Assembly (NCBI RefSeq): GCF_947500255.1
Contig: NZ_CANMRL010000002.1
Location: forward strand, 124,001-188,000
DNA length: 64,000 nucleotides
Direction: 5' to 3'
Source of the DNA: an uncultured Psychroserpens sp.
GTDB taxonomy: Bacteria; Bacteroidota; Bacteroidia; Flavobacteriales; Flavobacteriaceae
The notes beneath the pieces are model-generated. The model worked only from the letters and a program-made list of their open reading frames with translations. It did no database searches and had not been told where the DNA came from. Below, in pieces: positions 1-8,178 of the stretch. A program made the translations under genes and the position numbers. Position 1 is the first letter of the stretch. Every line of letters begins with the position of its first letter.

Positions 1-2
1 GT

Positions 3-191
3 GTATACTATTTAGATACTCAAATTTTAGATGATAAATTTGTAAAGAACTTATCTTTAAAATCTGGTAAAGATGAAAGTGATGTTAAAAAATTAATTAA
101 CCAAATTGTACATTTAAAAGCTAAAACAACCTGTAATGAAGGTGATTTATTGCGATTAAATAAAGCTATTGAAGATTTTTACACGAGATAA
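3..191 (+). CDS. C-terminal fragment of an unidentified protein upstream of moxR
   Basis: An open frame runs from the window edge to a TAA at 189-191 and gives 62 residues that begin VYYLDTQILDDKFVKN and end KAIEDFYTR. The stop lies two bases before the moxR start, so the two are almost certainly co-transcribed. In Flavobacteriaceae the gene before moxR in this cluster is often a DUF4350-type membrane protein, and this charged helical tail would fit, but that is inference from gene order. Only the tail is visible, so no function can be read from the sequence. Confidence 0.55.
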   Translation, partial: VYYLDTQILDDKFVKNLSLKSGKDESDVKKLINQIVHLKAKTTCNEGDLLRLNKAIEDFYTR

Positions 192-193
192 CT

Positions 194-1297
194 ATGGAAC
201 ATTTAGATGACAAGCAAAACGAAGATTTAACGCCTAAAAATGAGCATTCAGATGTATCATCATCAGAAAATGCGAATGCAGCAGTACCACCTGAAACCAA
301 TCAAGCTCTAGAAACTTCTGAGAGTGATATCAGTTTTAAAAATCGTATTGATTTAAGTGAGCTACAAGATGGTATAGCACTCATTAAAAATGAAATTGGA
401 AAAGTCATTGTTGGGCAAAAAGGAATGATAGATATGCTTATCGCTTCTATTTTAGCCAATGGACACTCGCTTATAGAAGGTGTTCCTGGTGTAGCAAAAA
501 CGATCTCTGCAAAACTTTTGGCCAAATCTCTAGATATTGGTTTTAGTCGAATTCAATTTACACCAGATTTAATGCCAAGTGATATTTTGGGTACGTCTGT
601 ATTTAATATGAAAAATTCAGAATTTGAATTTAAACAAGGTCCTATTTTCTCAAATATGATTCTCATTGATGAAATAAACAGAGCACCAGCCAAAACCCAA
701 GCTGCACTATTTGAAGTGATGGAAGAACGCCAGATTACCATAGATGGAAACAAATTTAAAATGGAATTACCGTTTATTGTTTTAGCCACTCAAAACCCTG
801 TAGAACAAGAAGGTACTTACCGCCTACCTGAAGCGCAATTAGACCGTTTCCTATTCAAAATAGATATTGATTATCCTAATATTGATGAGGAAGTAGAAAT
901 CTTAAACAGAGAACAAAATTTACAAGGAGCTCTTAAAACAGATCAAGTAAAAGCACATTTAAGTAAAGACCAAATTAACAAATTCCAAACATTAGTAGAT
1001 CAAATCATTATTGAATCACATTTGATCAAATATATTGCCGATATTATCGTAAATACACGTAGTAATCCGTTTTTATACCTAGGAGCTTCACCTAGAGCCT
1101 CAATTGCTATACTAAAAGCAAGTAAAGCATTTGCTGCCATGGACGGAAGAGATTTTGTAACACCAGAAGATATTAAACGTGCAGCTATCCCTGTTTTACA
1201 ACATCGTGTCATTGTTACTCCAGAACGTGAGATGGAAGGCGTGACCACGAAACAAATTATCAAACAAATTATAGAAGCTGTAGAAATACCTAGATAA
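194..1297 (+). CDS. MoxR family AAA+ ATPase
   Basis: This 367-residue protein is a MoxR-type AAA+ ATPase, a family of chaperone-like ATPases that typically work with DUF58 and VWA proteins in envelope or maturation processes. Walker A is GVPGVAKT (about residues 96-103), Walker B is MILIDEINRAP (155-165), sensor 1 is VLATQNP (196-202), and EAQLDRF (213-219) carries the likely arginine finger. The first 50 residues are acidic, low in complexity and probably disordered. The stop is followed after 5 bases by the next gene, and a DUF58 gene lies one gene further on, the classical MoxR/DUF58 arrangement. The actual client is unknown. The family call is secure. Confidence 0.95.
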   Translation: MEHLDDKQNEDLTPKNEHSDVSSSENANAAVPPETNQALETSESDISFKNRIDLSELQDGIALIKNEIGKVIVGQKGMIDMLIASILANGHSLIEGVPGVAKTISAKLLAKSLDIGFSRIQFTPDLMPSDILGTSVFNMKNSEFEFKQGPIFSNMILIDEINRAPAKTQAALFEVMEERQITIDGNKFKMELPFIVLATQNPVEQEGTYRLPEAQLDRFLFKIDIDYPNIDEEVEILNREQNLQGALKTDQVKAHLSKDQINKFQTLVDQIIIESHLIKYIADIIVNTRSNPFLYLGASPRASIAILKASKAFAAMDGRDFVTPEDIKRAAIPVLQHRVIVTPEREMEGVTTKQIIKQIIEAVEIPR

Positions 1298-1302
1298 TTC
1301 GT

Positions 1303-1833
1303 ATGGAACTAACGCAACATTGTAAACTTTGTGATCATAAAATCATTGATTATATGACAGGTACTCTATGTGGTTTAACCAACAAAAAACCTGATTTTCA
1401 AAATAAATGTGGCGTCATAAAATTAGAATCAGAGTTTGAAGAACAGATAAAAAAAACCAACATCGAATACGAGGCTGTATTAAAGACCAAAACAGATACT
1501 ATTGGACATATCACTATGTATTCTATCATTGCTGTCGCATTATTTATTGCAGGTTTTCTTTTAGGAAAATTTATTTTCGATAAAGGTGTCATCTCAACGG
1601 TTCCATTAATTGTAATGGGATTAGGACTTGGCCCATTAGGTATTGCATTTGGTCCTTTAAATAAATACATGACCAATTTAAAACTTGCTAAAAAAAAGAA
1701 GCAAGATCTAGATATATTGTGTAAAATGTATGGTTATCATTACGATATAAATATCGTTCATAACAAAGACAGTTTAGGAAACAAATCATACGATACCGAT
1801 TTAAAAATTAGAAAAACTAATAACACCTATTAA
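1303..1833 (+). CDS. Membrane protein with N-terminal four-cysteine cluster
   Basis: I do not recognise a named family. The 176-residue protein starts with a cysteine cluster (C7, C10, C23, C36; the first pair is CKLC) that could bind zinc or an iron-sulfur cluster. Two hydrophobic segments follow, at about residues 68-88 and 96-118, and then a charged cytoplasmic-looking tail rich in Lys and Asp. There is no signal peptide. It sits 5 bases after moxR and 17 bases before the DUF58 gene on the same strand, so it is part of that operon and may be an accessory factor of the MoxR system. That role is inferred from position alone. The reading frame is intact. Confidence 0.75.
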   Translation: MELTQHCKLCDHKIIDYMTGTLCGLTNKKPDFQNKCGVIKLESEFEEQIKKTNIEYEAVLKTKTDTIGHITMYSIIAVALFIAGFLLGKFIFDKGVISTVPLIVMGLGLGPLGIAFGPLNKYMTNLKLAKKKKQDLDILCKMYGYHYDINIVHNKDSLGNKSYDTDLKIRKTNNTY

Positions 1834-1850
1834 ATAAAAAATAACACCAT

Positions 1851-3182
1851 TTGAAACGCATTAAACCTTTTTATTTACAAAACAGATTCTTCTATGCATG
1901 TATTGCCATTATGGTATTATTTGTATTGAGTTTTTTATTTCCTAGAGGTTTTGCTATTGTTAAGCTAATACTGTTATTGTTGGTGACCTTAACAGTCTTA
2001 GATACCATCATTTTATTTGCAGCCAAAAACGGTGTTGTTGGTAGACGAATTTTGCCAGAAAAATTTTCTAATGGTGATGAAAATCCGGTTAATCTTATTC
2101 TGAATAATTATTATACATTCAATGTTAATGTAACTATTATTGATGAAATTCCTGAACAATTTCAAGTGCGTGATTTTAATATCAAACGAAAATTAGAAGC
2201 CTCAAGTACATCACAAATTGAATATAGACTCCGACCTGTAGAACGTGGTGAATATCACTTCGGAAAATTAAATATCTATGTCACTTCAGTCTTTGGTTTA
2301 ATTGCACGTCGTTTCACTTATAACGACGAAGCGATGGTTCCAACTTACCCTAGCTTTATCCAATTGAGAAAGTATGATTTACTGGCCATAAGTAATAATT
2401 TACACCAATATGGTATTAAAAAAATACGAAAGATTGGTCATACCATGGAGTTTGAACAAATTAAAGATTATGTTTTAGGTGATGATCTCCGTACCATAAA
2501 TTGGAAGGCCACAGCTAAGCGAAATCAGTTGATGGTAAATCAATTTCAAGATGAAAAATCACAGCCTGTTTACTCCATCATAGATAAAGGCCGTGTCATG
2601 AAAATGCCTTTTGACGGACTTACACTTTTAGATTATGCTATAAATGCTGCCCTTGTGATTTCTAATGTTGCACTAAAAAAACAAGATAAAGCAGGTATTC
2701 TAGCCTTCTCAAAAAAGGTAGAAAATATTGTCGTTGCCGAACGTCGTACATCTCAAATGAACCTTATCCTTGAAACATTGTACAATGTAAATACCGATTT
2801 CTTTGAAAGTGACTATGGCAGACTATATGCAGACACCAAACGAAATATCAAACAACGAAGTTTGATGCTTTTGTACACCAATTTTGAAACTTTAGATAGT
2901 CTCCACAGACAATTACCGTATTTAAAAGGGATTGCTAAAAACCATTTATTGGTTGTCATTTTCTTTAAAAATACAGAGCTTAATAATCTCATTACCGAAA
3001 AGGCCGAAACAGTTCAACAAGCTTATGATAAAGTCATTGCAGAGAAGTTTGCTTTTGAAAAACGTCTCATCGTTAATGAGCTTCAGAAATATGGTATTCA
3101 ATCTATATTGACCTCTCCTCAAGATTTGACAATCGATACCATCAATAAATATCTAGAGATTAAGGCAAGAGGACTACTTTAA
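1851..3182 (+). CDS. DUF58 domain-containing protein
   Basis: This 443-residue protein is the DUF58 partner of the MoxR ATPase. Two transmembrane helices lie near the N-terminus (about residues 12-60), followed by a beta-rich region. The diagnostic DUF58 segment around residues 200-235 includes DDLRTINWKATAKRNQLMV, and a VWA-like fold extends to the C-terminus. Family members are usually membrane-anchored proteins of unknown biochemical role encoded next to MoxR ATPases, sometimes in Bat aerotolerance clusters. The annotated start is TTG, followed directly by AAA CGC; no ATG lies close upstream in frame. The gene closes the operon, since the next gene is about 100 bases away. Confidence 0.9.
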   Translation: MKRIKPFYLQNRFFYACIAIMVLFVLSFLFPRGFAIVKLILLLLVTLTVLDTIILFAAKNGVVGRRILPEKFSNGDENPVNLILNNYYTFNVNVTIIDEIPEQFQVRDFNIKRKLEASSTSQIEYRLRPVERGEYHFGKLNIYVTSVFGLIARRFTYNDEAMVPTYPSFIQLRKYDLLAISNNLHQYGIKKIRKIGHTMEFEQIKDYVLGDDLRTINWKATAKRNQLMVNQFQDEKSQPVYSIIDKGRVMKMPFDGLTLLDYAINAALVISNVALKKQDKAGILAFSKKVENIVVAERRTSQMNLILETLYNVNTDFFESDYGRLYADTKRNIKQRSLMLLYTNFETLDSLHRQLPYLKGIAKNHLLVVIFFKNTELNNLITEKAETVQQAYDKVIAEKFAFEKRLIVNELQKYGIQSILTSPQDLTIDTINKYLEIKARGLL

Positions 3183-3251
3183 TTTACTTGATTTAATCAA
3201 TCTATATTTTCTTTTATTAAATTAGTGCTAGATAACATTTCATGTGTCTAC

Positions 3252-3271
3252 ATACTACTAATTAGTAGTAT
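3252..3271. promoter_or_regulatory. Perfect 20-bp palindrome upstream of the DUF998 cluster
   Basis: ATACTACTAATTAGTAGTAT is a perfect palindrome that ends 13 bases before the DUF998 start codon at 3285. Its position suits an operator covering the transcription start or leader. No regulator is encoded immediately next to it. One half-site (ATTAGTAGTA) also occurs upstream of clpC at 39158-39167. Confidence 0.45.
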
Positions 3272-3284
3272 TTAAATAATTAGA

Positions 3285-3884
3285 ATGAATAAAAGAATAA
3301 ATAATAAGATAGTTGGAACTTTGGGTTTGTCATCCGTTATTCTACTGGTAATTGCTCTTTTATTTTTTGGTTTGCTAAATAAAGAGTTTAATTTCATTAA
3401 TGATTTCATAAGCAAACTAGGTGCAAAAGAAGAGCCTTATGCATTTTGGTGGAACTTAATTGGTTTCATCTTTGTTGGAGTTTTATTAGCTGCCTTCGGA
3501 CTTACATATGGCATTTTTTTAAAAGATAAATTACTCTCTATCTTTCTATCTATATTTGGTATTGGATTCGCTTTAACCTCTATACCAATGGATATGTCCT
3601 TATCAGATTCGCCTGTATCTAAAGCTCATATTGTGGTGATTTGCCTTGGACTTGCCTTTTGGTTATTTGGACTCTCAAGAATGGGATATAATTTAAAATT
3701 AAGCAAGAAGATAAGACATAGAGCCAATTTAACAGCTATCTTACTTATAGGGTCAATGATTGGTTTTGTTTTTGGATTGTGGTCTATGCCAATAACTCAT
3801 CGATTAGTTTTTGGTATTGTATTTGGCTGGACGACGCTAACCTCATTAGAATTAATAATCAAAAAAAACGAGTATGAACATTAA
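3285..3884 (+). CDS. DUF998 family integral membrane protein
   Basis: This 199-residue protein has about six hydrophobic helices separated by short loops. The order of helices and the pattern FISKLGA followed by WWNLIGFIFVG match the DUF998 family of integral membrane proteins, whose biochemical role is not established. It overlaps the following aminotransferase gene by 11 bases, so the two are translationally coupled and belong to one operon with the dioxygenase gene at 5014. A transport or membrane-support role for the cluster is possible but not shown. The perfect palindrome at 3252-3271 lies just upstream and may control the operon. Confidence 0.8.
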   Translation: MNKRINNKIVGTLGLSSVILLVIALLFFGLLNKEFNFINDFISKLGAKEEPYAFWWNLIGFIFVGVLLAAFGLTYGIFLKDKLLSIFLSIFGIGFALTSIPMDMSLSDSPVSKAHIVVICLGLAFWLFGLSRMGYNLKLSKKIRHRANLTAILLIGSMIGFVFGLWSMPITHRLVFGIVFGWTTLTSLELIIKKNEYEH

Positions 3885-4998
3885 AGACTTTGCCGTAGAA
3901 CGTTACTTTGCTAGATACGAATTTACTGCCAAGTATATGTTATCCAGTTCCGATTGTGATGGTTATCCCATGAGCTATGTTTTAGATTTAGCGTCAGACA
4001 ATGAAAAGACATCTTGGGATACTCTAAAACTTGGATATACTGAGACTTTAGGCAGTCCAACGCTTAGAAAAGCCATTAAGCAACATTATAAAACAATCGA
4101 TTTAGATGATATTGTGGTGTCTTCTCCTGGAGAAGCTAATTTCATTCTAATGAACATTTTACTTAGTAAAGGCGATCATATTATCTGTATGTCTCCAATG
4201 TATCAATCGTTGTATCAAATCGCAAAAGAGTTAGAATGTTCGGTATCATTTTGGAAGCCTAGTGAAGAAAAAAATAAATGGTATTATAATCCTGCCGATT
4301 TAAAAAAATTGATACAAGCAAATACAAAGCTCATCATTGTTAACTTTCCTCATAATCCTACTGGATTTAGCCCTGAAGTGAATGACTATTTACAGATTAT
4401 AGACATTGCTCGTCACCATGGTATACCTATTTTTTCAGATGAAATGTATCGATTTTTAACTCATGCAGAGCATAGTGATTTACCTCCAATGTGTGATTTA
4501 TATGAAAACGGCATCAGTCTTTGGGGAACGGCTAAAACTTTTGGACTAGCAGGATTACGGCTTGGTTGGCTCACTTCTAAAAACAAAGAATTTCTAAAAA
4601 AAGTAGAAAGCTTTAAAGATTATTTGTCAATTTGTAATAGTGCAACTAGTGAAATATTAGCAACCATTGCTTTAAACAATATAGATAAATTTGTAAAGCC
4701 TAACATAAAAAAGATTCAATCCAATATCGCATTGTTTTCGGAGTTCCATAAAAGGAACAATCACCTATTTGATTTTCACAAGGCAAAATCTGGATCAACA
4801 GCATTTATTAAATTAAAGATTAATGAGACCTCCTATCAGTTTGCTGAAAAATTGGTAAAAGAAACGGGAATTATGCTTCTACCAAGTGAAACATTTGAAT
4901 ATGGTACATCCCACGCAAGAATTGGTTTTGGTAGAGCCAATATGCCCGAAATGTTAGATGTTTTTCAAAAGTATATTACTAAACATTATAGCTCATAA
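3874..4998 (+). CDS. Pyridoxal-phosphate aminotransferase, class I/II
   Basis: This 374-residue protein is a fold-type I PLP enzyme. Visible hallmarks are NFPHNPTG (157-164, with N161), the cofactor-binding D189 and Y192 in FSDEMYR, the Schiff-base lysine K221 in GTAKTFGLAGLRLGW with R229, and a substrate-carboxylate arginine, probably R349, in HARIGFG. The family contains aminotransferases and C-S lyases that act on amino acids, and the substrate cannot be deduced. It overlaps the DUF998 gene by 11 bases, and its stop lies 15 bases before the PhyH-like dioxygenase. This suggests a short pathway that makes or tailors an amino-acid-derived compound. The length is normal and no catalytic residue is missing. 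Confidence 0.92.
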   Translation: MNIKDFAVERYFARYEFTAKYMLSSSDCDGYPMSYVLDLASDNEKTSWDTLKLGYTETLGSPTLRKAIKQHYKTIDLDDIVVSSPGEANFILMNILLSKGDHIICMSPMYQSLYQIAKELECSVSFWKPSEEKNKWYYNPADLKKLIQANTKLIIVNFPHNPTGFSPEVNDYLQIIDIARHHGIPIFSDEMYRFLTHAEHSDLPPMCDLYENGISLWGTAKTFGLAGLRLGWLTSKNKEFLKKVESFKDYLSICNSATSEILATIALNNIDKFVKPNIKKIQSNIALFSEFHKRNNHLFDFHKAKSGSTAFIKLKINETSYQFAEKLVKETGIMLLPSETFEYGTSHARIGFGRANMPEMLDVFQKYITKHYSS

Positions 4999-5013
4999 TT
5001 TTATATCAAATCT

Positions 5014-6033
5014 ATGATAAAGAAGCATATCTCTATGGCCAAAGAAGAAGAACAAGGAAAACTTGGTATAACTTATCTAAAAACAATATGGGCATCTGTT
5101 ATGCTTCAAAAAGAAGGAATAGTAAATGAAAGCACACAACTAAAACATAATTATGTAACTGCAGTATTTGATGCTTTGGGTATAGGAATAGAACCTACTT
5201 ATAAATATGTCTTTGAATCTTCCCCTTCTTTTGAACAATTTGAAGATTGGATATTGAGTAATGGACAAGTATCTCAAGAAATGATCAATCTGTTTAACTT
5301 AGCCATATCGTCTTCAAATCAAAAATTACAAGACCAAACTACTGAAAACAACGTACTAGATAAAAAAGCATTAGAACATTGGGATAAAGAAGGCTATATA
5401 ATTATACCTAATGCCATTACTGAAGACGATATTGAAGCTAGTTTAGATGTTATCTATACGCATTTACAAATAGATCCAAACAATACATCCACTTGGTATG
5501 AAGACCACCCATTAAAACAAGGGATCATGGTGCAACTGTTTCGTCATCCACAATTAGACAAGAACAGGTTTTCAAAAAAGATCCAACAAGCCTACCAACA
5601 ACTTTGGCAAAGAACTGATTTAATTGTAAGCAATGACAGAGTTAGTTTTAATCCTCCTGAAACTGATAATTACAAATTTCCTGGGCCAAATCTACATTGG
5701 GATGTTAGTCTCAAACGCCCCATTCCTTTTGGTCTTCAAGGCTTACTATATTTAACAGACACACCTGAAAACCAAGGTGCATTTACCTTAGTTCCAGGAT
5801 TTCACAGAAAAATTGATTCATGGCTAGAGAATTTACCACATACAGTAAATCCTAGAACCTATGACTTTCAACAATTAGGAACTAAACCAATTGCGGCAAA
5901 GGCTGGAGATTTTATTATTTGGAATCAAATGCTTCCGCATGGAAGTTCGCCAAATACAGGAATGAAACCACGTGTTGTTCAATACATTAATTATCAACCT
6001 ATCCATCGTGAAATTGAAACGGAATGGATCTAA
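5014..6033 (+). CDS. Phytanoyl-CoA dioxygenase (PhyH) family oxygenase
   Basis: This 339-residue protein has a non-heme Fe(II)/2-oxoglutarate dioxygenase fold in its C-terminal two thirds. The iron-binding facial triad is H228 and D230 (in HWDVSLKRP) with H309 (in MLPHGSSP), and R320 in KPRVVQY is the likely 2-oxoglutarate anchor. The first 110 or so residues form a helical extension not typical of PhyH proteins; I do not recognise it. The frame has Met at residues 1 and 8, so the start is uncertain by 7 codons. It follows the aminotransferase by 15 bases. The enzyme probably hydroxylates a small molecule, perhaps the product or substrate of the aminotransferase; this is inference. Confidence 0.88.
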   Translation: MIKKHISMAKEEEQGKLGITYLKTIWASVMLQKEGIVNESTQLKHNYVTAVFDALGIGIEPTYKYVFESSPSFEQFEDWILSNGQVSQEMINLFNLAISSSNQKLQDQTTENNVLDKKALEHWDKEGYIIIPNAITEDDIEASLDVIYTHLQIDPNNTSTWYEDHPLKQGIMVQLFRHPQLDKNRFSKKIQQAYQQLWQRTDLIVSNDRVSFNPPETDNYKFPGPNLHWDVSLKRPIPFGLQGLLYLTDTPENQGAFTLVPGFHRKIDSWLENLPHTVNPRTYDFQQLGTKPIAAKAGDFIIWNQMLPHGSSPNTGMKPRVVQYINYQPIHREIETEWI

Positions 6034-6050
6034 AATGACTAAATTTTTCA

Positions 6051-6076
6051 AAAAATAGACAGACTTGTCTATTTTT
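6051..6076. promoter_or_regulatory. Inverted-repeat operator of the TetR gene (site 1)
   Basis: Two perfect 11-bp arms (AAAAATAGACA and TGTCTATTTTT) flank a 4-base centre. The core reads TAGAC-N6-GTCTA (6056-6071) and overlaps the TTG of the putative -33 element at 6065-6067, ideal for autorepression. The same core pattern recurs before the following SDR gene. It resembles the TAGACC-N4-GGTCTA box known for NemR-like TetR regulators. Confidence 0.7.
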
Positions 6077-6096
6077 GATAATTTTTTATATATTTG
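6065..6096 (+). promoter_or_regulatory. Bacteroidota-type promoter of the TetR gene
   Basis: A TTG at 6065-6067 is followed 21 bases later by TATATTTG (6089-6096), which fits the TAnnTTTG -7 consensus. The element ends four bases before the ATG at 6101, so the leader would be very short or absent. It supports the downstream ATG over the in-frame start at 6065, which lies inside the promoter. Confidence 0.55.
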
Positions 6097-6100
6097 CAAT

Positions 6101-6661
6101 ATGAAACACGCTTTAGTTAAAGATCATATTATTCAAACAGCTTCACATTTGTTCTATCAAAATGGGTATAACCTCACTGGTATCAACGAAATTATAAAAG
6201 AAGCAGGCATAGCCAAAGCGACACTCTATAATCATTTTAAATCTAAAGAAGACATCTGCATTGCTTATTTACAGCATAAAAACAGCATGTTTATTTCAGA
6301 AATTAAAGCTTTTGTTGAAGAACGTAAACATGGCGAAAATCGCATTTTAGCATTATTTGATTATCTGGATCAATTTTTTAATTCCAAAGAATTTAATGGT
6401 TGTTGGTGTATAAATACAATTTCTGAAATCCCAAAGGACAATACCAAAATACGAGAAGAGATTTTAAATCAAAAACAAAATTTAATCGTATACATCACTG
6501 AATTAATCAAAAATAACTTAGAAGGCCTATCAAAAGAAAACAGTAAATCTATTGTAAAGCAAGTGTACTTACTCTATGAAAGCGCAGTCTCTGAAAGCTA
6601 CTTACAAAATGATATTTGGCCAATTCATTCGGCGAAAACTATTTGCAAACAACTATTATAA
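6101..6661 (+). CDS. TetR/AcrR family transcriptional regulator
   Basis: This 186-residue protein has a TetR helix-turn-helix at about residues 26-52 ([20 protein letters not shown]) and a helical ligand domain. The start was placed at the ATG at 6101 because an in-frame upstream start at 6065 would lie inside the promoter and operator. Two cysteines, C101 and C103 in FNGCWCIN, sit where NemR-like members carry a redox- or electrophile-sensing cysteine, so thiol sensing is plausible but inferred. An inverted repeat at 6051-6076 overlaps its promoter, and a related repeat precedes the SDR gene 66 bases downstream. It therefore probably represses both itself and that SDR. Confidence 0.92.
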   Translation: MKHALVKDHIIQTASHLFYQNGYNLTGINEIIKEAGIAKATLYNHFKSKEDICIAYLQHKNSMFISEIKAFVEERKHGENRILALFDYLDQFFNSKEFNGCWCINTISEIPKDNTKIREEILNQKQNLIVYITELIKNNLEGLSKENSKSIVKQVYLLYESAVSESYLQNDIWPIHSAKTICKQLL

Positions 6662-6684
6662 TATCAAAAAAATTTACACAAAAA

Positions 6685-6705
6685 CAGACAGACTTTTCTG
6701 TCTAT
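6685..6705. promoter_or_regulatory. Second TetR-type operator, upstream of the SDR gene (site 2)
   Basis: The core CAGAC-N6-GTCTA occupies 6689-6704 and matches site 1 (TAGAC-N6-GTCTA) in half-sites and spacing. The flanking ten bases AGACAGACTT are identical in both sites. It lies 22 bases before the SDR start codon. The match suggests that one TetR dimer controls both genes. Confidence 0.65.
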
Positions 6706-6726
6706 AATCAAACACAAATATATATT

Positions 6727-7473
6727 ATGAAAACATTCGAAAACAAAACAGCCCTCATCATTGGAGGCACTAGCGGTATTGGTTATGAAACTGCTCAACA
6801 CTTGTTAAATGAAGGCGCAACTGTACATATTGTTGGTAGATCGACAGGAAAAGTTGCAGCTCAAGATCATTTAATAAAGCATACGGTAGACATAACCGAT
6901 GCATCCGAAGTAGATGAACTCATTTCAAAAATTAATAGCTTAGATAATCTAGATTACCTGGTAAATGCTTCAGGTATTTTTGGACCAAAGTCCTTTTTAG
7001 ATCATACTAAGAGTGATTATGATTCATATTTAGACCTCAATAGAGGCTTTTTCTTTATTACACAATCTGCTGCAAAAAAAATGAAGGATACATCTGGCGG
7101 ATCTATTGTAAATGTAGGTTCGATGTGGGCAAAACAGGCTGTTAAAGCTACCCCATCTTCTGCTTACTCAATGCAAAAAGCTGGTTTGCATTCGTTAACA
7201 CAACACTTAGCCATGGAATTAGCCGATTATAATATTAGAGTTAATGCTGTATCTCCTGCTGTAGTTCAAACACCTGTATATCATAGTGTATTTGGAGGAA
7301 AAGAAGAAGCAGATAAGGCTTTGGAAGGGTTTAATGCATTTCATCCTATTGGAAGAAATGGTACACCTAAAGATGTTGCCAATAGCATCACCTTCTTATT
7401 ATCTGATAAAGCGTCTTGGGTCACTGGAGCTATTTGGGATACAGATGGAGGTGTAATTGCTGGACGTAATTAA
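6727..7473 (+). CDS. Short-chain dehydrogenase/reductase (SDR)
   Basis: This 248-residue classical SDR is a cytoplasmic NAD(P)-dependent oxidoreductase. It has the cofactor motif GGTSGIG (13-19), NASG (80-83), the catalytic serine S132 and the YSMQK motif with Y147 and K151. The C-terminal [10 protein letters not shown] is the usual SDR ending. The start at 6727 is preferred to an in-frame start at 6616, which would overlap the end of the TetR gene and run through the operator. The gene lies 65 bases after the TetR gene on the same strand and carries the second copy of its operator. A role in reducing a reactive carbonyl or quinone that induces the TetR is a reasonable guess only. Confidence 0.93.
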   Translation: MKTFENKTALIIGGTSGIGYETAQHLLNEGATVHIVGRSTGKVAAQDHLIKHTVDITDASEVDELISKINSLDNLDYLVNASGIFGPKSFLDHTKSDYDSYLDLNRGFFFITQSAAKKMKDTSGGSIVNVGSMWAKQAVKATPSSAYSMQKAGLHSLTQHLAMELADYNIRVNAVSPAVVQTPVYHSVFGGKEEADKALEGFNAFHPIGRNGTPKDVANSITFLLSDKASWVTGAIWDTDGGVIAGRN

Positions 7474-7492
7474 ACAAACCCATTTACAATCA

Positions 7493-7529
7493 AAAAAGCA
7501 TGTCATTAAACAATGATATGTTTTTTTTT
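7493..7529 (+). terminator. Intrinsic terminator after the SDR gene
   Basis: CATGTCATT and AATGATATG pair (one G-U) around the loop AAAC and are followed by nine T residues. An A-run precedes the stem. Confidence 0.75.
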
Positions 7530-7639
7530 ACAATTCAGTCATAAAAATTGACGGTTCGGTTAGTCTCTTTAGGCAAAGTTTTCTTTTCGTTGGATATTTG
7601 ACTCATCAATAACAAATAAACCATTTAAAACATCATATC

Positions 7640-8059
7640 ATGAAAACTTTATTTTTATCAATCGCCTTAATAGTAGTATCAACTTTAGGATTTGCTCAAG
7701 ATAGCAAAGGACAAACCATCACAGTAACTATAGAAAATGCTAAAAACGATAATGGCAAACTATTAGTGTCTCTAAATACAAAAGATACCTTTATGAAAGG
7801 TGCAGGAATTCAAAATGCCGAATCTAAGATTAAAGACGGAAAAGCGACCATCACTTTTGAAAACGTAACGCCTGGAGATTATGCCATCATGGTTTTACAT
7901 GATGAAAATGAAAACGAAAGAATGGATTTTGAAGACAATGGAATGCCAAAAGAATCTTACGGAATGTCTAATAACCCTAGAAGTTACGGACCTCCAATCT
8001 ATGAGGATGCAAAATTCACACTTACTAAAGAAGATATTAAATTATCTATTAGACTATAA
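7640..8059 (+). CDS. DUF2141 domain-containing secreted protein
   Basis: This 139-residue protein begins with a signal peptide (MKTLFLSIALIVVSTLGFAQ) cleaved after about residue 20. The mature part matches DUF2141: ITVTIENAKNDNGKLLVSL near the start, GDYAIMVLHDENENERMDF in the middle and a short beta-rich C-terminus. DUF2141 proteins are small periplasmic or exported beta-sandwich proteins of unknown role, common in Bacteroidota. It stands alone between two terminators, so it is a single-gene unit. A tandem ATCA repeat follows its stop by about 10 bases. Confidence 0.9.
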   Translation: MKTLFLSIALIVVSTLGFAQDSKGQTITVTIENAKNDNGKLLVSLNTKDTFMKGAGIQNAESKIKDGKATITFENVTPGDYAIMVLHDENENERMDFEDNGMPKESYGMSNNPRSYGPPIYEDAKFTLTKEDIKLSIRL

Positions 8060-8068
8060 CACAACTTC

Positions 8069-8119
<51 letters not shown>

Positions 8120-8135
8120 AGTTAGTCAATCAAAA

Positions 8136-8165
8136 AAAAGAACCTTCTCATAGAAGGTTCTTTTT
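8136..8165. terminator. Bidirectional intrinsic terminator between convergent genes
   Basis: A perfect 10-bp stem (AGAACCTTCT and AGAAGGTTCT) with the loop CAT is flanked by A and T runs. It serves the DUF2141 gene on the plus strand and the TonB receptor gene on the minus strand. Confidence 0.9.
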
Positions 8166-8178
8166 CATTTACATTGGT

